Shown here in pieces: positions 1-9,973 of a stretch of DNA of 64,000 nt. The position numbers and the translations under genes were made by a program. Within the stretch, counting starts at the first letter, position 1; each line of letters opens with the position of its first letter. This stretch comes from Cercospora beticola. Its lineage: Eukaryota; Ascomycota; Dothideomycetes; Mycosphaerellales; Mycosphaerellaceae. Under the pieces are notes generated by a model. It was not told where the DNA came from and made no database searches. It was given only the letters and a program-made list of their open reading frames with translations. The stretch spans positions 4,588,001 through 4,652,000 of the forward strand of contig NC_088939.1 of assembly GCF_033473495.1 (NCBI RefSeq). Reading direction: 5' to 3'.

Positions 1-1068
1 GCCGAAGCATAAGCTGTCCCTATCAGGAGATCATCAGGAAACGGGTGAGATGAAATGAAATTCACTGACCTGCTCAAGATTGCCAAATGGTTCGAATTGA
101 CCCTCGAGGTCTTCGTACTTGACATCGTATGGCAGGTTGCGCACGAATAGGCGCATCGTGGTGCGCACCTGCTTGATGTCTTGGTCCTCGTGTTCGTCAT
201 CGTCTTCCGCAGGCGGTGTGGGTATTGAGGATTCCGGCTCCGCGGGTGTCTTCTCTCGTTGGCCGGGAGCATCATCCTGCTGTGGAGACTCGGCTTCCGA
301 ATCAGATTCAGCTGGCTTCGTGGGCACAGCTTCTTCTTCGTCATCCTCCAGCAGGCCAAGCAGGCGGCTTGTCCGAGAACGAGCCCATTCCGCATCAGAG
401 ACTGCCGGTATATCATTGCTTCCATCTTGCCCAAGATCTGTCGCAGCATCGCCTGAAGGAGCTTCTGCCTCGACCACTTCCACCGCCGCATCTTGCATCG
501 GTGTGTCCTGGATGGGCTTCGTCTCTGATCTTGTTCGTTTCGTTTTCTTTGGCACCTGCTCATACTCGTCATCGCTCTCCCCAGCCTCTACGACTGCAGC
601 CTCCTCGTCTTGCTCTGCTCCTGCGACCATCGCCTGGTTCTCGAGCGCCTTCTTGTCGGACTTCGATTTGTACGAGTCGAGGAACTCTTTCAATTTGGGG
701 TCGTTTTCGGTGGCGTCATCCTTGGGTTTGCTCTCGCTGTCGCGCTTGCGCTTCAGCTTGTTGCTCTCGGTAGCCGTCTGCTGGTTAGCACCTGTGACCT
801 TAGCTGTAGGATGACGTCTGGTAGCAAGGCTCTCGTCAATGGGCTTGGCCATCTCTACGCCGATACGAGACATGCGAATGAAAGTCTTGTTGAAGTACTT
901 GACCGCCTGTTCGGCATCCTCGCTGGTTTTGTAGCCAACATAGCCAATGCGACGATTGGGAAAGATCTTTGCATCTGTGATCTGCCCTTTTTGCCCAAAG
1001 TGCTTTCGAAATTGGGCTTCGTCAAAGGTGGGCGGGAGACCCTTCACGAAGATGCGTGACGAAGCCAT
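1..1068 (-). CDS. mrd1: MRD1-like multiple RRM protein, 5' part (partial at left edge)
   Basis: This is the N-terminal 333 residues of a multi-RRM protein. In yeast, Mrd1 binds pre-rRNA/U3 and is needed for 18S rRNA processing in the nucleolus. An RRM occupies residues 4-77, with RNP2 IFVKGL (6-11) and RNP1 RIGYVGYK (40-47). A long, acidic, Ser/Glu/Lys-rich linker follows, and a second RRM opens at about residue 302 with RLFVRNLPYD. RRM1, then an acidic linker, then further RRMs is the Mrd1 layout. The start was set at MASSRIFVKG (1066-1068); the reading frame stays open to 1179, but those upstream residues show no conservation and are probably 5' UTR. The coding frame reaches a GTCAGT donor right after Gln333 (intron begins at 69). 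The acceptor may be at 20 or 14, or outside the window; neither internal choice gives a convincing RRM2 continuation. The gene is divergent from the dynein light chain. MRD1 identity is inferred from architecture and motifs. Confidence 0.8.
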
Positions 1069-1327
1069 GGTGGGTGGGAATGTGGTGAGGATGGGGCGGA
1101 AGTGATTTTTCGAGCATACGAAACTGAAAGCGTGAGGGAAAAGTTTGCGGGAGGCGGCCCGCTTCCCGCTGTTTTCCACTTCGCATCCCAGCCATCGCGG
1201 GCGTCACAGCGTCACCCAACTTCACCCTCAACTCCCACCCGAAATCGCACTTCGACGCGATTCTTTGATACAACCAACTGTACAGCTGCACATATATACT
1301 CTGGCCACACGCGCACATCCCATCAAG
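1069..1327. promoter_or_regulatory. Shared divergent promoter, MRD1-like / dynein light chain
   Basis: The 259 bp between two divergent start codons must hold both promoters. A TATA-like catatatact lies at about 1291-1300, some 30 bp upstream of the dynein light chain ATG, and the ATG is preceded by atcaag. A direct CGTCAC repeat at about 1203-1215 could be a bZIP-type site. Binding is inference only. Confidence 0.45.
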
Positions 1328-1988
1328 ATGGCAGACGACAAGCATGACGAGAAGCTTGAGGGTGAGTTCGGTGGCATTGCGGTGTGGTAGGCAACTCTGG
1401 ACTGACCAGCATTGCAGCTCAGATCAAATCGGTGGACATGGTGCGCAAGACTCCTCGATAGCGAGACTAGGCGACGAAGTCTGGGTACTGACCAAATGCT
1501 TTGCAGAACGAGGACATGCAGCAAGAAGCCATTGAAGTCGGTGGGTAGCGGGCATTTTTCCCCCAAAAGCTCCAATGCTGACTGATTTACAGCACAAGAA
1601 GCAATGAACAAGTTCACCATTGAGAAGGTACGCTCTCGTATCCTGAGATCCAGGATTGAGGAAGTTGCTAACAATCGAATAGGAAATCGCTCAGCACATC
1701 AAGCGCACGGTACGTCCCCGCAGTCACGACTGAAAGCACATCCACCTTCGATCAACATCTGACTTTTCCCTCAGTTCGATGAACGCAAGGGTGCAACATG
1801 GCATTGCATCGTGGGCAGGAACTTTGGGTCATTCGTCACTCATGGTGAGTTGTCAGCCGCGCTCTCCTGTCTGATGAGGCTGTTCCAGCCCCACTTGAGC
1901 CATTCCGCTGACTCGTGTCGCAGAGACGAAGCATTTCATCTATTTCTACCTTGGTCACTGCGCAATCCTGCTGTTCAAGACGCAGTAG
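1328..1988 (+). CDS. Dynein light chain LC8 type, cytoplasmic
   Basis: This encodes the LC8-family light chain, a dimeric hub that binds dynein intermediate chain and many other partners. Splicing seven exons (1328-1361, 1418-1440, 1507-1540, 1593-1627, 1683-1709, 1775-1844, 1924-1988) gives 95 residues, close to the usual 89. Every junction is GT-AG and every phase closes. The product has the family hallmarks: [15 protein letters not shown] near residue 22, [48 protein letters not shown] and a C-terminal AILLFKTQ. The [20 protein letters not shown] block is almost invariant in eukaryotes, which fixes exons 6 and 7. The N-terminus (MADDKHDEK) is slightly longer than in animals. Six introns in 288 coding bases is dense for a filamentous fungus, and the smallest exon is 23 bp. 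Identity is very secure; exon borders were deduced by eye. Confidence 0.95.
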
Positions 1989-2483
1989 ATGGGAACAGTC
2001 ATGTCGGCGAGGAATTCAAAAGGGGACTGAGGTGCTTCTCCATACTTCACATGCAGTTCAGCCCATAGCCCAAATAGCTTGGCACTCAATAAAAGCTGTT
2101 TCGCGGCTTGGACCCTTGAGTCGTGCTTCTTCAGTGGAACTGCCTCACTTGTCTGTTCACGTAGCAAGTAAATGATATCTTTATACCATAACGAAGCTCA
2201 TTTCACGCGCTCGCGGCAACAACCATCGCTTGATACCCATGCAAATTTCCCCAGATCGACAGCCATGTGCCGGCATGCAGCCGTATGCTTCAATCCGAAA
2301 GCGAAAGTTGCTGAGCCTCGCGCCGAGCGTTCCCAAGCTCCTCTGCCGCGCAATCTTGCGACGACATCATCGCCAAAGCCACAACTGACTGCAGTCTTTC
2401 CTTGAGCCAAAGCACACATCCAGTATTGCCAACGGAGCCATAACCGACAGCGACACCTCGATCAGACACCCGCGACAGACAGT
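1989..2483. other. Intergenic, dynein light chain 3' UTR and zinc-ribbon gene promoter
   Basis: No coding sequence, RNA gene or repeat is evident. Short open frames here lack splice-supported or conserved content. The segment should hold the terminator of the upstream gene and the promoter of the downstream one, both transcribed rightwards. Confidence 0.5.
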
Positions 2484-3071
2484 ATGGCCTTCATCTTCAC
2501 CTGCGGAACGCACAGTACGTCACCTACGCGCCACGCGCGACACACGACAGCTCCCATGTCTCGCTAACACTTCGGATGCGATAGCGTTCCAAAAACTACT
2601 CAAAGGCTACGAGAACGTCACCGTTCAGTGTGGGCGATGCGGGAATTGGTCATGCAAGATCTGTACAAAATGGTGAGTTGGGAGCACAAAAGAACGCAAC
2701 TCCCAGAAAGGAGTAGAGCGCCATCAAGGTCGCAACATGAGCTCCCACGAGCTGACGCTTTGGTACACAGGGAATGGTTCACATTCTGTTTCGTCCCGAT
2801 CATCCCATTCTCCCTCAAACCCTACCGATTGATCAAATGCCATATCTGCCCATTCGAAACCAACGTCGAGAACTCGGATGATGCGGTGCGACAAATGCAA
2901 CAGATTGATCAGGGAGGAGTGCCGATGCAGCCACCGCAACAACAGCAGCCACACGGCGGGCCGCATCAGGGCTGGAATGCTGGGAATCCCTACGGAGGTC
3001 AGCCAAACATGAGCGGAGGAGCAGGAGGAGGGCAGTACCAGCAGCCACAGGGTATGCCGCAATACAAATAG
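2484..3071 (+). CDS. Zinc-ribbon family protein (fungal zinc-ribbon 15 type)
   Basis: Three exons (2484-2514, 2585-2672, 2771-3071) encode 139 residues. The protein starts MAFIFTCGTH, and spliced exon 2 reads QKLLKGYENVTVQC. Paired metal ligands follow: CGRCGNWSCKIC, then a hydrophobic WFTFCFVPIIPFSL stretch, then CHICPF. This Cys-pair, aromatic WFTFCF segment, Cys-pair order is characteristic of a widespread small fungal zinc-ribbon family of unknown biochemical role. The hydrophobic stretch is too short for certainty about membrane insertion. The last 55 residues are low complexity, rich in Gln, Gly, Pro and Asn, and probably disordered. Introns are 70 and 98 bp with canonical borders. The family assignment rests on remembered sequence pattern, and no function can be given beyond zinc binding. 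Confidence 0.85.
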
Positions 3072-4266
3072 GGTCCTGGTAAAAGTGTATTGCAGGACGG
3101 AGACAGTCCAGAAATTGGCGTTGTTAGGGCAAGAGCATGTCTGGATTTGAGATACCACAGCTTTTTACGCGTTATTCGCGAGTAATCGAGCCTTGATTGA
3201 GGCCAATTCTGCCGCATCTGCTCCACTCTGAGCACCGGATCATGAACTAGATTTCACGAAGGACGGATGCCTCCGTCTGCATGAGCACTGTCTGGGTCGA
3301 AGCTTGGTCATGCACCTGTGCTAGGCCCAATGTCATCTGGTTGAGAACGCAAACGCGTTCGTCCTGGAGCAATTCTATCCCGACTCACGCGTCATGCTTC
3401 AGTCGGGCTTCGTCAAGCGGTATAGCGGAAGTGGCGTGGCACACTGCCCTGTAGCTTCCTCTTTTGCAGGAGGCTCCTGACAATCGGCTCTTCTCCCTCT
3501 GGCATCCTATTCAGGGTCACTCAACTCGCTAGTCCGGAAGAAGAGCACCGCCAGTTCCATATAGACTTCCAAAGTCGCAGAAGAGCAGACGCGAGCTGAT
3601 TTGCGTCCTTCGCAAGGCGTCCTCACTCGCCGTCTTCTTCGCCACAGCGGTTGAACACTGCTTGATTTGGAGGCTCGTATCCCTAGTGAGTTCGATGCCT
3701 GCCGCAGGATTGTGAGGTGGTGGAGCGTGGCGTGCCTGGTCTCAGTTTCGCGGAGCTAATACGTGCCACTGTCAGGATTTTGCAGCTCGATTCGACAGCG
3801 CGAACGCCGGTCAATGGCAATAAAGGGCGCTGCCTCCACTCGAAACTTCTGCCACGTCGCACTCCATAACAAGATTGCTCTCCCTGAAGCCTGAAATGGC
3901 ATCAGAAGCGGCACAGAGCCATTGGATCGGAAACGTTATGAAGGTCTCTGCGAAGCGCAGCGTTGTGCACCCCTTGCAACTCCTGCAGATTGGCTCGAAC
4001 GGGCACTATTTCCCGCGTGATGCAATTCAGACGGGCACTTTCTTCTTCGACTTGCGGACCGTTGTCGCAAGGAGTCAAACAGAAGACCGGAGGCACCGGA
4101 AGATCGCTGTCTGGACGGAACAGACGTTCTTGGAGCACTCGCCAGCCTCAAGTGCTTTCAACAGCTCTGGGGTGCCGACGAGGCAGCGTCATGAAGGGAG
4201 CGAACCACTGTGGGCGGGCGCAAGTCCGTGCGGCAGAGAATGACATTCATATATTCCAAGCAATTG
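3072..4266. other. Gene-free intergenic stretch
   Basis: About 1.2 kb of normal base composition with no exon structure I can support. Open frames at 3875-4304 overlap one another in several frames and show no domain or codon signal. It separates the zinc-ribbon gene from the hairpin repeat cluster. Confidence 0.45.
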
Positions 4267-4470
4267 TGCTTACTCAGATAAGTCGGCGGCTAATCGCTGA
4301 GTAAATGGTAGACCCGCATAAATGGGACCGTCGGCTTATCGTTTTGCTTTTCTATGGCGAAATTCGCAAGTCGCGTGGAGGTCAGGGGTTCGAAATATGC
4401 TTGGTGCGTGGTACATTTTCTTCTACCTGCCGCCTTTTTTTGCTTCTGGCTTACACATTCTGACTCGAGG
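4267..4470 (+). repeat. Hairpin repeat, copy 1 of 3
   Basis: A short dispersed repeat opens with gcttactcagataagtcgg. A 12-bp stem (4278-4289 with 4328-4339, two G:U pairs) encloses a loop of 38 nt. It is followed by tcgttttgc and then, at 4381-4396, by ggggttcgaa, which resembles the T-loop/B-box of a tRNA. Copy 1 is the most diverged in the loop. Similarity to copy 2 continues loosely to a shared tgactcgagg at 4461-4470. The strand given is the one with the tRNA-like box forward. Whether it is transcribed is unknown. Confidence 0.65.
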
Positions 4471-4690
4471 ATATCAAACATCTCCCCCAAGAGGCCCCGC
4501 ACTCGCGAATTGCTAGCTAAGACAGCGAGATATCGCTGTCTCTTTTTCGCCGCAGTATAGCTAGCAACATAACCCCAGGTCGCGCCACTCCATCGTACCG
4601 TGCACTCGCCGCACGCAAGTATGCCACGCCGGTGCCGTATTGCGAGAAGTGCCGCTGGTCTCTTTGCTACATTGATATGTCCGGGGAAAT

Positions 4691-4886
4691 CATGCTTACT
4701 CAGACAAGTCGGCAACTCATCGTCGATTCTAGTTCCGGCAGATCCCCATAAGCAGGATTGTCGACTTGTCGTTTTGCCGTTCGGTGCAGAATCCGGGCGG
4801 GTCAGGAGTTCGAATGCTAGTCACATTGGTTTTCCCTCCATTCGCTTTTTGCCTTTTATTTTTACTTCGCAGCTTTTGACTCGAGG
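4691..4886 (+). repeat. Hairpin repeat, copy 2 of 3
   Basis: This copy has the same layout as the one at 4267: catgcttactcag, then a 12-bp stem (4704-4715 with 4758-4769, one G:U pair), then tcgttttgc and a B-box-like ggagttcgaatgc at about 4806-4816. The loop shares a long near-identical core with copy 3, including ttccggcagatccccataa. A shared tgactcgagg ends the recognisable similarity to copy 1 at 4877-4886. Confidence 0.7.
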
Positions 4887-5396
4887 CGCGACTGACGCGC
4901 TTACAGGACTGTGATGGCTGAGGCAGCGCAGTGCAGCACTAGAGACGGCTTCTCGACAAGAATCTTTTGGCCGTCTAACTACAATAGTCTCTGGACGCTG
5001 CCAACGGTTCGCCGCAGCAGCAGCAACAGGGCGTTATCAAGGAACCACCGCAACACCCGCTAGGGTTACCCCAACTTCTCGCTACGCTGACACAAAGGAT
5101 AGACAGCATCCGCAGCGCGCACCTCACAGCACGCAACGCCAACGCAAGCGTGCGGGGGACCATCGTCGATATACGGTGCAGGAGAGGTTTTGCATGACCT
5201 CGCACCATCGCTCCGCCTGTGCCAGATTGGCATCTGCGTCCCAAGCGTCAGTGCGTGTGGCGTAGCATTTCCGCTGCGTTCCCTGTTTTGTTGTTGCCAG
5301 ACGGAGCAGTCCCTTACTGTACTCCTCGAATATCATGATTTCTCTGCTCGCTAACGTTTGGTGGTAGGCAACCGACGTTAATATGTTCTAAGAAAA
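4819..5396. other. Spacer between hairpin repeat copies 2 and 3
   Basis: Beyond the tail of copy 2, no gene, RNA gene or further repeat is evident. A run of CAG/CAA triplets near 5013-5030 lies in a short open frame with no supporting features. Confidence 0.4.
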
Positions 5397-5517
5397 CATG
5401 CTTACTCAGACAAGTTGGCGACTCATCGTCGACTTTAGTTCCGGCAGATCCCCATAAACAGGATCGTCAACTTGTCGTTTTGCTATTTTGGCGCAAGGTC
5501 AGCGGTTCGAATGCCGG
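5397..5517 (+). repeat. Hairpin repeat, copy 3 of 3
   Basis: Third copy: catgcttactcag, a 12-bp stem (5410-5421 with 5464-5475, one G:U pair), tcgttttgc, then gcggttcgaatgcc at about 5502-5515. Relative to copy 2 the stem carries C-G to T-A and A-T to G-C double changes that keep pairing. Similarity ends soon after the B-box-like motif. Confidence 0.7.
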
Positions 5518-6092
5518 GCAATTCTTGCTTCTTCTCACTGGACGACTCCTTTTTGCTACCGGAGTCTGCACTGGCTTCAAAAACCTTGTTGCCGGTCGCA
5601 ATTAAAGGATCTCCAGGTCCACGCTCCATTCGAGAGATACTAGAATGGATGCCTGTGCTCGTTTTGCTAAGGACAGTCTGCTTTATCAGGCAGTGCAGGC
5701 TCTTCGAGCCACGCGGCAGTACCGTTTCTCAACTACCTGAAGCTTTGATGGAATCGCGACAATCGCAGCCACCCTTTTTGCAGCTCCAATCCGCTCGCGA
5801 AACAAGAATTACCCTTGTAGGCTCAACACGCGATGACGGAGTCAAGTCGAGCTTAGGTCCTGTTGCAAGTACATCCGATCACACATCCCAGCAGCAAGAA
5901 TAGGTTCGACCGTCGAAGCAAGGGAGACTTTGCGATCACTGTGAGATCTCACAATCAATTTCCGCAGGTGGGATCAATATTTGTTGGCAGCAAGATGTGT
6001 TCGATCGTAGGAGTGGAAGGCAGCTACGGGACTTTCTCTTGCTTTTTCCAATCAATTCGTTCAGCTGAGCTACTCGAGTGAAACAAAATACT
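5518..6092. other. Gene-free stretch upstream of diverged tandem units
   Basis: No supportable gene. A 143-codon open frame (5472-5903) begins inside the hairpin repeat and shows no recognisable domain. A motif near 5984-6016 (ttggcagc...tcgatcg...ggagtgg) resembles motifs in the tandem units at 6093-6275. Confidence 0.4.
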
Positions 6093-6370
6093 GCGCTTTT
6101 CCCGGAATTTCGGAACCAGACGAGCTGGCTGGACTCTACACCTCTTGGCGGCGACAAGCGCTCGATTGCGAGAGTAGAACAAGACTCATTGCTTTCCCCG
6201 GCATTCTGGGATCAAGTGGCTCGGCTGGAAATTGCGCCGGTCGGCAGCATTCTGCATTGGATAGCGAGAGCGGCGGACTGCTTTCGGCTCTCTCTGGAGT
6301 GTCTGAGCCGCACAAACCCACTGCTACTACCTCCTATGAGCAAGCAGCATGCATTCGAACGACAGAGACA
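6093..6370. repeat. Diverged tandem units of about 96 bp
   Basis: Two adjacent stretches share a spaced set of motifs: gcttttcccggaatttcgg ... cttggcggc ... ctcgattgcgagagtag (6093-6176) and gctttccccggcattctgg ... gtcggcagc ... ttggatagcgagagcgg (6190-6273). A third, weaker unit may end near 6368 (gcattcgaacgacagagac), giving a spacing of about 96 bp. The units are old and indel-bearing; no function is apparent. Confidence 0.4.
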
Positions 6371-6728
6371 ACGGAAATAGCTGTTCCCTCCTTGAACTGC
6401 TATCTGAAACTTTCCGCACAGGTTTACATCCGTTGGCAGCGAGTGGTGACCTGAGACAGAGAGCTCCCCAAGTCGGCAGCAGAAGTGAAGCCAAGTGAGA
6501 ACTGAAGTGAAGCTCGACACGCGCGACAGCTTCAACCTTCAGATTTACAACTGAAGCAACAAACACTGCTCACGTCTTGCACTAGCTGCATATGAGCCCC
6601 TCGCCGCCGCCGCCCACAAAACTTCGCACTTTTTCCAACCAAACCCTCTCCAGAACATCACCACCTCACCACCTCACCACCCCTTCCGCTCTCGCCTCGC
6701 CTCGCCTCGCTTCGCCTTCACACACAAA
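6371..6728. promoter_or_regulatory. Upstream region of the 6729 gene with pyrimidine-rich leader
   Basis: The 130 bases before the ATG are strongly pyrimidine-rich on the plus strand, with ccacctcaccacctcacc and a short (tcgcc)n run at about 6693-6714. CT-rich tracts of this kind are usual around fungal transcription starts. No TATA box is obvious. Confidence 0.45.
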
Positions 6729-7276
6729 ATGGCCGACAGACTCGAAGAACAGAAGAACGCTGTCGGCGAATGCATCAAAGCCGAGATAGCACGAAGTAAG
6801 ACTGTGAAAACAGTCCTTCAATCATCACAAGGTACTATTCTCCTTAACTTACTAGTGCGCGCACTTCCTAGCCAAAGAACTAACCTAAGCTTCTAGAATT
6901 CTGGATTATCATCCGCGATGCTATGCGCGAGCCACCTTACAACATATATCTGAGCGAATACCAATGCCGCGGCCTCTACAAGACTTGCCGTAAGGCCAAA
7001 ATGCCTCTGCCCGACGTGAGGCGATACATTTCCAAAGCAGTGAAGAGAAACGAGCGAGTGAGGGCAGCGATTCTGCGGGAGAAAGCTGAGTTGGCGGAGA
7101 GTGAAGGAAAAGGAATGGAGAAAGAAGCCGTTTCGGCTGAAAATGAGGAGGATGCTGAGGCTGAGGATGCCGGCGGTGATTCGGACATGGAGGATTTGGA
7201 GATGGAGAACGACGGCGAAGATGAGGGTGAGGACCTACGTGCCGTCCAGATGACCCTGGCAGTGAGGACAAAATGA
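6729..7276 (+). CDS. Hypothetical protein with acidic C-terminal tail
   Basis: Two exons (6729-6831, 6897-7276) encode 160 residues. The 65-bp intron has a gtacta donor, a plausible ctaac branch site (6880-6884) and a tag acceptor, and the phase closes to give SSQEFWII. The N-terminal 100 residues are mixed and basic, with Cys, Tyr and Arg/Lys-rich stretches (EYQCRGLYKTCRKAK, VRRYISKAVKRNERVR) that suggest a helical, possibly nucleic-acid-binding region. From about residue 105 the chain becomes Glu/Asp-rich and is probably disordered. I do not recognise the family. The start has adequate context (acaaaatgg) and follows the pyrimidine-rich leader. A basic core with an acidic tail resembles many nuclear or nucleolar proteins, but that is a guess. 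Confidence 0.7.
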
Positions 7277-8066
7277 GCGACATAGAAATAGCCTCTTCCA
7301 CCACATACGAAATTCGACGGCACGCAGACTATTTCCGGCAGTCTTGTCATCCGAGTCCATGTTCTACAGCCTCGAGCGACTGAACTGCAGCTACTCTACC
7401 TCTCGGGCCCTGTGGCTTGAAATTGGGATGTGCTGCTCTGTTTGGCGTACGCCGCAACCCATCTGGGAGAGAGAAACTCTATGGCCTGAGGGCGCATCGT
7501 CTGCAGATTGATCATTGATCGAACGAAGAAAAGCTCGCATAGCTAGAGAGCCTTGACTGTTGTTGAAGTTCGCTTGTGGTATGCTCTTCAGCTCCTTCGT
7601 TGCACGTATACCTTTTTGCGTTCAGCACGCTGGAGCAATCCCATGCTCGCCACGTCCATGCATGCCATATGGTCATCCTGCTGGACAACATGTTGAGATC
7701 GGAAGAAGACGAACACTGTAGAAATGCAAAAGAAGTGCGGACCCAGAAAGCGGGAAGCGGCGAAAGGCGTTCGCCAGGAGGCAACTGCGGCCTCAAACCG
7801 ACATCCCTTAGCCGCATGTAAAAACGTGCCAATCATATGCCACAGAATGCTGACTTCTCGCCAACCATTCACAACAAAGCCATTGATAAGGAATATTTCA
7901 TGCTTGTAGAGCTGGATCAAAATGCAGAGACAGAGTTTCAGATATGTCACTGCCAATTTTAATTGGTGCATCTCGCCATGGAGTGACTTTCCATTCATCT
8001 TCAAATCATGCACGATCATCAAGGTATCATCTATCTACAATGCTCCATTTCAGTCATTCATTCATT
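7277..8066. other. Convergent intergenic region
   Basis: This is the 3' UTR space between two convergent genes. Open frames on both strands overlap and show no conserved content. Nothing else is seen. Confidence 0.45.
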
Positions 8067-9973
8067 TCAAATCTTCACTTCAGCTGGAACGCTGATTTCC
8101 ATGATATCCACGCCCTTTGTGATTTCGCTCTTGCTGGGCATCTTTCCTCTGCGCATCAGCTCGGCGCTCTGTGTCATGTATGGGTCCTACAATCAAGTCA
8201 GTAAGGGAACGCGGTGTGAGGAAATACCAGATCTGGTGCGTAGTCGAGACATACCTTCATCATACTCGCAACAGCCACGATCGTATCACCCTTGGTATAG
8301 TATGCAACAAAGCTCTGCTTGCCTTCGCTGACATCTGTGTTGCCTTGCACAATGACATCGTCGTAGCCGTTTGGCGTGTGTCCGCAGTAGCGCAGTTGAG
8401 CACCAAGAGCTGACCAGAAGACAGGAATGAAGGGCTTGGGTTTTGACCCGGGGTTGTTGATGGAGTTGGCAACGCTTCGTCCTTGGTTCTGCGCGACGTT
8501 CCAGTGCTCAATTCGCACAGGCTTGCCGTTTCCATCAGGTCCATGGTATGGATATCTCGCAATGTCTCCGATGGCCCAGACGTCCTTGAGGCCGTTGACA
8601 GCAAAGCTCTCGTCAGTCTGGATTGAGCCATCCTTCTCGAGGGTGACGTCGCTGTTCTGCAGGAACTTGGTCGCTGGCTTGACACCAACGCCCTCAATGA
8701 CGACGTCTGCCTCAAGTGAGATGCCGTCCTTCAGCTTCACGCTGCCGATGTAGCCACTCTTCGAGCTTGACTCCTCACCCTTCTCGACCTCCGCCTTCAT
8801 GTAGAACTTGACGCCGTTCTTCTCTAGCAGCTTGCGGAAGATGTTGCCGACTGTGGCGCCGAAGACGGTCTCGCATGGCTCGCCCTCCATACCGATGATC
8901 GAGACTTGGTGCTTCTTGCCTGCAAGAGCATTGCCAACCTCCATACCGATGAAGGAGCTGCCGATGACAACGATCTTCTTGCCTCCATCTTCACCTGCTG
9001 CACCAAGGATCCCTTGTACATTCTCGAGTGTGCGAAGGAGGAACACATTCTTCAAGTCGCCCTTCAAACCTGGCAATGGAAGCTGATTTGGTGTGCCACC
9101 AGTCGCGAGGATGAGTTTGGTGTAGTCTGTCTCTGTCTTCTCGCCCTTGATCTTCTTGCTCTTGAAGTCGATCGCAGTCACGATGTCGTTGACGAACTCA
9201 ACATCACCCTCCTTGTAGAAGTCTGGCTTCCTGAATTGAACCTTGTCGGCCGTGTCCATGAGTGCCTTAGACAGCTTCGTCCTGTCAATGGGTGGGTGGC
9301 CCTCGCTAGCGATGGATGTGATGTGTCCCTTGTATCCACCAGCTCGCAGACCTTCGATGAGACCCATGGCACCACTACCTCGCCCAACAACGACTACTTT
9401 GTCCTGCCCTTGGGCTTTGCACTTGATGCTCAGTGTTCTCCGTGCAGCCTTGATGTCTGCCTCGTTGCCCTTGATGTACACTCCACCATCTTTCTGAACG
9501 ATCTCGAATTTCTGCAATGGGTCTGGAGCTGGGGCATCCTCGATATCGCCGGTTGCAACGTTGAAGCAGGCACCGTGCCAGGCTGTTAGATATCAATGTC
9601 AGCTTCGAAGTCGTGTTTGCCGCGCACGAGTCAGGATGGGTGAAAAGAACTACTTACGACACGTCAGACGGCCATCGCCAGTTAAGACACCCTTGGCCAG
9701 AGGTGCTCCGTAATGCGTGCACTTTGGTGAGAGAGCATGCACCTCATCCTTGACCTTGGCCAGCAGAACAGTAGCCAACTTGTCCTCGCTCGCCTGGACA
9801 CCTTCCACCTCTACCTCTTGTGTCTGACCATTCTTCAGGTCGATGCTGGTCAAGCCCTTCAGCTTGAATTCGGTGGCCATGATTCTGAAACTCGTGGAGA
9901 AAGCTCGCGGGGTGAAAGTCGAAGTGGCAGCAGCGTTCCTCAGGATGTGGAGCAGGCTGCGTGTCGAGAACAT
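8067..9973 (-). CDS. AIFM3-like Rieske / FAD-dependent oxidoreductase
   Basis: Three exons (9973-9658, 9582-8255, 8186-8067) encode 587 residues. Splicing exon 1 to exon 2 creates CPWHGACF, completing a Rieske [2Fe-2S] site with CTH (85-87) and CPWH (105-108). A pyridine-nucleotide-disulfide oxidoreductase module follows, with FAD motif VGRGSGAMG (171-179), an ATGG strand end (265-268), NAD(P)H motif GSSFIG (313-318) and the second FAD motif AIGD (442-445). The last exon supplies DPYMTQSAELMRRGKMPSK, conserved in AIF-like proteins. A Rieske domain fused N-terminally to this module is the AIFM3 arrangement, implying NAD(P)H-driven electron transfer through FAD to the cluster. The first 31 residues are rich in Arg, Ser and Ala without acids, like a mitochondrial presequence. 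An in-frame Met32 (MATEFKLKG, codon 9880-9878) could start a cytosolic form. Introns are 75 and 68 bp. The physiological substrate is unknown. Confidence 0.9.

Noticed and set aside
119..814. 231-codon Ser-rich frame on the plus strand
   Set aside because: It is antisense to the acidic Ser/Glu-rich linker of the MRD1-like gene; the Ser richness is a shadow of that composition.
1069..1179. N-terminal extension of the MRD1-like protein to 1179
   Set aside because: The 37 extra residues precede a Met that directly begins the conserved RRM, and they show no RRM or signal features.
4381..4400. Intact tRNA gene at the GTTCGAA boxes
   Set aside because: None of the three copies has a paired T-stem or an acceptor stem, so these are at most tRNA-derived motifs.
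5061..5080. ctagggttacccc as telomeric repeat
   Set aside because: Only a single unit is present and it lies within gene-bearing DNA.
5472..5903. 143-codon open frame as a possible gene
   Set aside because: It starts inside the third hairpin repeat, has no recognisable domain or homologue-like pattern, and overlaps other open frames.
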